Below are positions 57,314-64,000 of a DNA stretch of 64,000 nucleotides, one piece after another; the stretch's first letter is position 1, and every line of letters starts with the position of its first letter. The notes beneath the pieces were generated by a model. It was given only the letters and a program-made list of their open reading frames with translations. It ran no database searches and was not told where the DNA came from. A program made the translations under genes and the position numbers. The DNA comes from Siphonodentalium dalli (Eukaryota; Mollusca; Scaphopoda; Gadilida; Siphonodentaliidae): positions 108,652,278 to 108,716,277 of the forward strand of contig CP136069.1 of assembly GCA_032622095.1 (NCBI GenBank), read 5' to 3'.

Positions 57314-57641
57314 AATTGAAGCAATGGAAGAATCCTTCAACGAGTGGTCAATCGGACTCGGACAAGCGATTCAGACATGTGTGTGCAAAGGCATTTCCAA
57401 ATTCCTTCAACATGAAAAAGCACGAGAATACACACACAAATTCACAACCACCCCCGTGTGGTGATGGTGGCCAAAAGTTTAATGAGAAACATTTGTTGCT
57501 TGCACATCGTCACCAAATTGGAAAGTGGCACACATGTCATACATGCCGTTCTGTCTTTCTGTATTTACCAGGAAGGATACCTTAATAAATCACACGAAAG
57601 ATGTACACGACAAGGACGTCCTTCATCGATGCCGCAACTGA
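57314..57641 (+). pseudogene. Decayed C2H2 zinc-finger terminal exon
   Basis: C2H2 fingers bind DNA. After a good acceptor (T-rich tract then CAG at 57311-57313), one frame contains three finger remnants. HVCAKAFPNSFNMKKHENTH lacks its first Cys. CGDGGQKFNEKHLLLAHRHQ has Gly for the second Cys. WHTCHTCRSVF begins a finger that is cut by an 8-base insertion (about 57559-57566, CTGTATTT). Without that insertion the frame continues FTRKDTLINHTKDVHDKDVL HRCRN to TGA at 57639-57641, giving C-X2-C-X12-H-X4-H. The exon would need one base from an upstream exon. AATAAA at 57791 fits as its poly(A) signal. Lost ligands plus the insertion argue for a pseudogene, or a gene copy in decay. Confidence 0.6.
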
Positions 57642-57790
57642 CATGCGTCACTAACTGACAACGGACCTATAGATACAGTATTATGCGTGGAAAATCTACA
57701 AAAATTTATGTTGTTATTATGTTTTGAAGATTGGAATTTATCTTTTTAAGAGTAAATATATATGTTATGTATATATGTTATGCGTTACTG

Positions 57791-57796
57791 AATAAA
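57791..57796 (+). terminator. Candidate poly(A) signal of the zinc-finger exon
   Basis: AATAAA in TTACTGAATAAAGAGACA, about 150 bp after the frame's TGA. The distance is reasonable for a short 3' UTR; the hexamer is common by chance in AT-rich DNA. Confidence 0.3.
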
Positions 57797-57864
57797 GAGA
57801 CAGGGTCTACGTTGTTTATACTTTGAATGGTCTTTATTAGTAGAGCGGTTAAGGCAGATAAAAT

Positions 57865-58560
57865 CTGGAATCATGCACTTTTGAGTAGAAGCATGAAACT
57901 TCTCACATATCATTATGGACATATATGGATCAATTTCTGATATGGACCTATTTTCAAAAAATCAAAATGGCCGCCAAATCCAAGATGGCGCCCAAGGGGG
58001 TCACTAAATTTCCGGTTATGACCCTATCTCTAGTTATACGGCGATAACAGAAAAAATATTTGACATATGATGGTGTAGTTAATTGTTAGGTATTCGCCAT
58101 ACATATGCGCATTTAATTAAACTCATTTTGTTAGCCACCCCCCAAGATGGCCCCCAAAATATCCCAAAATGGCCGCCAAAATTTAAAAAAAATGCCGATT
58201 TTTCTTAAATTCTACACTTCTTTCTAAATTATCCCAGAAATTTTATGGGCTATATGGGAATTTCTTCTCGGAATATTGAGAGTAGTCATTTACTATCAAT
58301 TTCGAGTCATGTTGAGTATTCTGGGTTACCGCCGGACCATGTATACGTTTAAAAAAACGACTATCAAATCACCCACATAGTACATTAGTATTATTCCAAC
58401 CACGCTATGTCCGTTAAGAGCTCTGTAATGTACACAATAATAATTGTCTGGACATGCAAAAACAGTATCACATTGTTTATCCAAAATTGCTATACTTATA
58501 CAACAATTACTGCCAAAATAGCCGTCAAAATGGAAAAAATCTTGAAATTTCGTTCAAATT
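57865..58560. repeat. Left arm of a large inverted repeat array
   Basis: Blocks such as CTGATATGGACCTATTTTCA, AAATGGCCGCCAAATCCAAG, AATATTTGACATATGATGGT, TCTTTCTAAATTATCCCAG and ATCAAATCACCCACATAGTA are found as reverse complements at 62950-63445 and again at 63500-64000. A more diverged unit with ACTGCCAAAATGACCGCC follows at 58830. Confidence 0.7.
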
Positions 58561-60000
58561 TACTTTTTTGGGGTTAATTCTGGGATGTTAAAGTTGTAAG
58601 ACTCACAGGCATATCTCTGAGACATACTAATTCAAGGAATTTCAGGGGTGGTCCATAAGATGTCTATAAAAATCCAAGATGTCTGCCAAAATGAGAGCGT
58701 AAATTTTACACCATTGTCATTTTTGCATACAAACGTTAAATTTTTCAACTCTGTAAGACTCCGTCATAATTATTGTGGTACACTCTAGTGACATAGGCAA
58801 TATTAAACTATGTGCTGGTAGTTAAAATAAAGATAACTGCCAAAATGACCGCCATAATAGGAATGTTTTAGTACAACCGTGGAACCTCTCTGCTAAGTAA
58901 GATTGTTATATGATAACATGTCCGATTTGACTAAATCAGGTCCATGATTATGCTGTTCTGTACCTGCTATATGATATTGTGATTCTTGTACATGATAACA
59001 TATTGGCATATGCTACACCAGGCTAATGTTACATGCCACAATGTTCCTGCTTGATAATCTCAGGATGCTTATATAAGAAATATATGAAAAATATACTATC
59101 ATATGTACTGGAAGTAGTTTCACCATAAGCGGTTCATTGCATTGCTGTGACTACCTTCATAATAGTTTAACGTTATAATATGGACAGAAACAAATTATGA
59201 GGGTGTGTCTAATGTATAATAGATCAATAGAATGTGTATAATTCGAATGTACCAAGGATTACATGCCCTTGTTCAGCCAGTTTTCAGTCGGATGTGATTA
59301 AAATAGCTCTGTTGTCATTGAAAGTGAAAACCAATTATTTAAGCAATGAGTACTTCATAACACAACATCCGTGTTATTCTGTTACAAGACTAACTACATT
59401 TTTGCAGAACCATTCAAATTGTAGATGGTTGATCAGTCGAATAGCTCTATTTCATTAAATTCGAACAATGTGTCATGTCAGATGGCACATTTTCTCCACA
59501 TCATCGTACTTGAGTTGAAAATGTAACAAGGCATTTTCTTCCAAATTCGACAATATGACCATGAGTTGCTAACATACCTCTGATGATTACCACTTTGTTA
59601 GTGAGGTGCACTTAGGGCCACGTTTAGAAATACATAAGAAACGATCATGAAATTTAACAAATCCAGCTTAAAACTGACTTTTGGGGCATTATATCGATTC
59701 ATATTAGCCAACATGTTTGGTATGCATTTGTTGCATCAAATTATGGTCACTATATGACAATATTTCCACATATGTGCACTACACAGGCTCATCATACATG
59801 CCATTATGTACCTGCTACATTTGATGGTGTTTCTTATATATAATACAGGTCGGATTATACCAGACCGGGGAACATGGCTCATCGCACTTGCCACAATGAA
59901 TCTGTTGTGCTCGACCAGGACTATTATAAACCTGTTCGATATAGACTACACCAGACTGATTGTGTATGCCAGAAAATGAGAAAGCATCTGGTATAAACGA
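58561..60000. repeat. Degenerate repeats of ACACCAGGCTCATCATACATG words
   Basis: CTACACCAGGCTAATGTTAC near 59012, CTACACAGGCTCATCATACA near 59780 and CTACACCAGACTG near 59952, each followed by GCCACAATG-like and TGATA words. The same repeat becomes a regular array at 62228-62700. No gene is seen apart from the start of the transposase remnant. Confidence 0.45.
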
Positions 60001-60001
60001 T

Positions 60002-60625
60002 TAGATCCATTCCCCAACCAGAGATTGGTCCAACTCTTGCAGAGATGTCTGTTGAACGTGTCGAGTTGTCACACAGTCTACAACCTCACCCAGTCATGTT
60101 CTATGAGTTTGAGATTGTATGATACCGCTGGTAAATCAATGCATTTGATTCCTTCCTCTTTGAGATAACGTTTCCCAAGCCTGGTTCAGTGTGGTCTGGT
60201 GGTATCTTCTACCAGAAAGGAATATGCACCTATAGTACCTGCAAACGGTCGCACAAACAGGTCTAGAATTCCACCCCTATAACTTTAAGCATCAATGGTG
60301 CCGTTCTGGATGATAAACATCTCTGTGCGACCGTCAAAAGCCGTCCCTTCCCACACCATAACCGAACCACCATCTTAGCGGTTATCTTCCACCACTGTGG
60401 CATCAGTGAAACTCTCATATCGCCTCCTCCAGACCAAAACACGTCTGTCAAGGAAATCTAGGCTAACTCTGTTCACAGCACGATTGACCATTGTTGCACT
60501 CTACAGTTGACACATTCCGCGCACCGCTGTACATGGTGTCATATGTGACGTGGCAGCACGATTACGACCTCCTTGAGCGTAACGAACATCGTGTTGTCTG
60601 TTTCTGTTGGCCTGTGTTGAAATTA
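60002..60625 (-). pseudogene. Tc1-like (DD34E) transposase pseudogene
   Basis: A single minus-strand frame with several stops reads VSLDFLDRRVLVWRRRYESF TDATVVEDNR, DGGSVMVWEGTAFDGRTEMF IIQNGTIDA, VRPFAGTIGAYSFLVEDTTR PH, then KRYLKEEGIKCIDLPAVSYN LKLIEHDW. These match the order of Tc1-family motifs (VWRRR, GGGSVMVW, DNARPH, PAYSPDLNPIEH.W). Between the Asp of VEDTTRPH and the Glu of LIEHDW there are 34 positions, the DD34E spacing. The first catalytic Asp (normally in DESRF) is not preserved (AVNRVSLDF). In-frame stops after DNR, DA, PH, VRL and TVC make it inactive. The N-terminal DNA-binding region, expected beyond 60625, is too degraded to read. Tc1 elements cut and paste at TA; no TIR was identified. 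Confidence 0.8.
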
Positions 60626-60980
60626 TGACCCCAGCCTCATTCTGGAGGGGAGCGCTGCAGTGATATGACATTCATGGTATGTGCCAGATTCACAGTTTCT
60701 TTGAGATAAAGCCATCATAAAGGTTATATGTTTGTCTTATCATTTCGTACCCGCAGATTACTGTCGTGACTTCTTTCCACAGTAATATGGGTATTGATGC
60801 GATTCCACACCTGGATGCAATGTTATTGCTGTCACCTGGCCATGCAGAAACCTACCTATGTGACATTCCAGATTGGACCATCACCACCCCTCTGGACAAA
60901 TTGTGGGTGCTTAATTCGGAAACCTTTTTAAATCAATGCCGAAGAGTTGTTGGTAATAGCCACTCATGTGACACTATACA

Positions 60981-61125
60981 GTTATCGCCTGGTGTTGAGG
61001 GAGACACGGATATTTGTCGCCCGTTTGGGGATGAATGTCTCCCGAGGGGCTTTGCCCCGAGGGAGACATTCATATCCCAAGCGGGCGACAAATATCCGTG
61101 TCTCCCGAAAAATAAAGGCGATAAC
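60981..61125. repeat. 145-bp hairpin with 3-base loop
   Basis: GTTATCGCC...GAGACACGGATATTTGTCGC CCG...GATGAATGTCTCCC GAGGGGC (60981-61050) pairs with the inverted sequence at 61054-61125 around TTT at 61051-61053. The stem has a few mismatches. Opposing ORFs over it arise from the symmetry. A second tiny hairpin, GTCGCCCGGCTCAGCGGGCGAC, lies at about 61910-61931 and shares the GTCGCCCG word. Confidence 0.7.
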
Positions 61126-62227
61126 TGTTTTGTTATCCGCACTGAATAACATTGTTATTCCACCAGCTTAATCAAGTCATAAATTAACACAAGATGACAA
61201 AACATGAAGCAAGATTTGTAGCTTTGGTGACAACGGAAAAGTATTCGTAATATCTGCAATGCACATGTCGACATATTATTAACACAATATGGGCTCTAAA
61301 ATTATCATATAAAGTTCATCAGCGCATGATATACGGACATACATGTATAGGACAACGAGTCTGTGAATTTGGAGATGCATGATGCAATAAAAAGTATTGT
61401 CCCGACAACGGGTTTTAACATGACAAGATTCATCGGACATTTTTTTAACCAAAGTATAGCAATGTTAAAAAGCATAATTCTGAGCTACCCATTTGTAACA
61501 ATAGTTACATGTAAATACGCTAGATCACAAACAATAAGTGGATGTGTATCAGCTAGTGCAGGTGCCGAAAGTTACAAGCTTTCACTCTACAAGCCAAACG
61601 AAAGCAGCGACATCTCAACACAGCGTGTCAAACACGAAAACGACAACACACTGATCACAGGCAAAGGGGATTAACCTACTACCTCGCACGGAAAGTTAAA
61701 TATCGTATTTCCACGATTTATATGCAAACAATGTGGTCACACCACGGTTGGTAAAATTGTGTAAACATGTAGGTATATATGCGGAGTGTTATTTATAGTA
61801 TGTTGTAGAGGAGGTGGTGTGGTATAGCTACATGTGTATGTAGTATTCGTTGGTCAATATCCACAGTAAACTTATGACTGACGTTACGGCCAGGGCAACA
61901 AGTTAGTAGTTGTCGCCCGGCTCAGCGGGCGACAGTGTGATTTGCCCCCCGCCACGTGACAGGTTCTCGGCCTATCAAATGATAGAGAAAAGGAGAAGTG
62001 ATAACAATCTGATTTGAACACAGAAACATTGTAGACAAAATCACGAAAAACGTGGAGACCCACTTGTTCACTGGACAGATCACACCACGGTGTATTTCAA
62101 ATTGTAGCATCCTAAGACAGAACAAATGATCACGCATCTACACCATAGTCAGATACGAAAGGGCAAAATTGCATATTACTGTCTAAATATGACCAATTTA
62201 TGGGTAATCCTTAGCAAAATTTGACTA
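61126..62227. other. Non-coding stretch, no gene seen
   Basis: A frame at 61363-61674 has no recognisable motif. Only the small hairpin near 61920 was noted. Confidence 0.4.
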
Positions 62228-62700
62228 GTGTATATGATAACAGAAGTCCAATGTAGACTACACCAGGCTCATCATACATGTCATAATTCATATGTTACAC
62301 ACGATGCACGTCATTGTGATAACATGTTCGGCATAGACTACACCAATAGCATAATAACTGCCACACTTTGTCTGTTACACACGATCATTATCATTACATT
62401 TTATAACAGCTTCAGTATGAACCACACCAGGCTCACCATACATCATACAATGCACATGATACACACGGTCAGCCCCAGGGTAATTATATATCATAACAGT
62501 TCCAGCATAAACTATACCAGGGTCATCATACATGCTACACTAGTCACTACATCTGTTTACACACTATCAGATTCAGGGTCATTATATATGACAACAGGAT
62601 CGGTATTGACTACAACAGTCTCATCACACATGTCACAATTCATCTGTTACACACGATTGGGGTCATTATATATAATACGTTCGGTATAGACTATACTAGA
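62228..62700. repeat. ~80-100-bp degenerate tandem array
   Basis: Five or so units carry TAGACTACACCAGGCTCATC, ATACATGTCA, TTCATATGTTACACACGAT and a TCATTATATAT.A.AAC segment. The 153-codon open frame across it is made of translated repeat units and has no protein-like character beyond that. Confidence 0.65.
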
Positions 62701-62949
62701 TATATAAGGCCAAAATAAATAATATGTGGGTTTCCCCTTTCCCGCCCGCCCCATGTCAAACCGCATACCCACTTTCATTTTATTGGTTTTGAGAAGAAAA
62801 AAAAGTGTTCCATTTTATCCGACCGTCCAAAATCATAAAATATATCGTACTGTTCCAATTCTATCTCAAAATGAACCCAATAAATTGTAAGGAATATTCT
62901 CTTGTGTGCATTACAGTTTTATGAATGCACATAGTGTGTATGGAATATT

Positions 62950-64000
62950 AAACACTAATGCACTACTTGGGTGATTTGATGGTCGTTATTTTAAAACTAT
63001 TGTTTCACGACCAGGCTGTAACCAATAATAACGGAAATGGCTCAAAAGGTATGGGAAATGACTAATATCAATATTACGAGAGAAAATTACCATATACTCC
63101 TTAACATTTCTGGGGTAATTTAGAAAGAAGTGAAAAAAAATCTACGTTTGGTTGCCATTTTGGGATATTTTGGTGGCCATCTTGTGGGGATGGCTGACAA
63201 AATTGGTCTCATTATATGTACTTATGTATGGCGAACACCAAACAATTAACGACAACACCATATGTCAAATATTTTTTCTGTAATCGGTGTATAACTAGAG
63301 ATATGGCCATTCGGTCACCCCTTTGGCCGCCATCTTGGATTTGACGGCCATTTTGGATTTTTGAAAATAGGTCCATATCAGAAATTGATCAGCTATGGTC
63401 CTACTATATATATATGCAAAGTCTGATAGTTCTACTCAAAAGTGCATGCATATGGGCCTTACAATGTATGTCGCACAATTAGCCCAAAAATAGTAAATTT
63501 TAACGAAAATCTAGATTGGTTCCATTATGGCGGCCATTTTGGCAGCAATTTTTGTAAAAGTAGATAAATTTATGAACAACAATGCGATACCGATTTTTCA
63601 TGTCCAGAAGATAATTATTGTATACATTACAGAGCTCTTAGTGCACACAGTGTAGTTGGAATAATACTAACGTACTATGTGGGTGATTTGATGGTCATTT
63701 TAAAAAACTGTGTATAGATGGCCCGGTGGTAACCCAGAATACCCATATGATGGCTCCAAATTGATAGGAAATGACTACTGTCAATATTATGAGAAGAAAT
63801 TACCACATTACCCGTAAAATGTCTGGGATAATTTAGAAAGAAGTGAAGAATTTAAGAAAAATATAATTTTTTATTTAATTTTGGCGGCCATTTTGGGATA
63901 TTTTGGTGGCCATTTTGGGTGATGGCTAACAAAATTGGTCTCATTATATACGCATATGTACGGCGAAAACCAAACAATTAACTACACCATCATATGTCAA
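62950..64000. repeat. Right arm of the large inverted repeat array, two tandem copies
   Basis: Copy one (about 62950-63445) and copy two (about 63500 to the window end) are both reverse complements of 57865-58560: TTTTGGTGGCCATCTTG, TGACAAAATTGGTCTCATTA, GTCAAATATTTTTTCTGTAA, TACTATGTGGGTGATTTGAT. The array continues past the window. Non-coding. Confidence 0.7.

Noticed and set aside
62228-62689. 153-codon open frame that could be called a gene
   Set aside because: It is a translated degenerate tandem repeat of 80-100-bp units with no domain and no conserved start context.
1-64000. tRNA, rRNA or snRNA genes
   Set aside because: I saw no convincing tRNA cloverleaf motifs or conserved rRNA/snRNA blocks by eye; a covariance-model scan would be needed to exclude them.

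Overview
The window looks like intergenic or intronic DNA from a metazoan nuclear genome, most likely a marine invertebrate. I infer this from AT-rich non-coding sequence, many short inverted-repeat DNA transposons (MITEs), several CR1/Jockey-group LINEs, 'ATGGCGGCC'-type motifs, ACATGTACATGTA simple repeats and poly(C)/poly(G) runs. I recognise no intact host gene and cannot name the species. About half the sequence can be assigned to mobile or tandem repeats, many of them nested.

Layout. 0-9.8 kb: a foldback element with a TTA-flanked (Harbinger-like) element nested in it, a 1.5-kb dispersed repeat with ~360-bp internal units, three pogo-like hairpin MITEs, two TTAA-flanked MITEs and a ~155-bp tandem array. 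9.8-16 kb: the 3' part of a LINE with an open C-terminal RT reading frame, then an inverted-repeat element with GGGGCATGTTGGAAC termini. 16-23 kb: the main feature, a complete two-ORF non-LTR retrotransposon (ORF1 625 aa, ORF2 1170 aa, both uninterrupted). It is flanked by 407-bp direct repeats in which I see no mismatch. 23-36 kb: more MITEs, a LINE C-terminal remnant, and two cysteine-rich coding remnants on the minus strand (26.8 and 35.3 kb).

36-49.6 kb: a block bounded by a ~205-bp direct repeat. It contains an 83-bp minisatellite leading into a large inverted repeat, a 330-bp tandem duplication, a 3.9-kb non-coding inverted-repeat structure with different insertions in each arm, a 121-bp minisatellite and a TIR element with GAGGGTATCACCCCCC ends. 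49.6-53.2 kb: four ~0.7-0.9-kb tandem units, then a 5'-truncated LINE 3' end. 53.7-57.8 kb: a small MITE, a TTAA element and a decayed C2H2 zinc-finger exon with a plausible splice acceptor and poly(A) signal. 57.9-64 kb: a large inverted-repeat array around a Tc1-like (DD34E) transposase pseudogene, with degenerate tandem repeats of a 'CTACACCAGGCTCATCATAC' motif.

How it fits together: the 16-23 kb LINE carries all the proteins expected for its own mobility (an RNA-binding ORF1 protein, and an APE endonuclease plus reverse transcriptase in ORF2). The MITEs encode nothing and would depend on transposases from elsewhere. Nesting gives a relative order of insertion. The strongest candidate for something unusual is the 407-bp flanking duplication of the LINE, far longer than an ordinary LINE target-site duplication.
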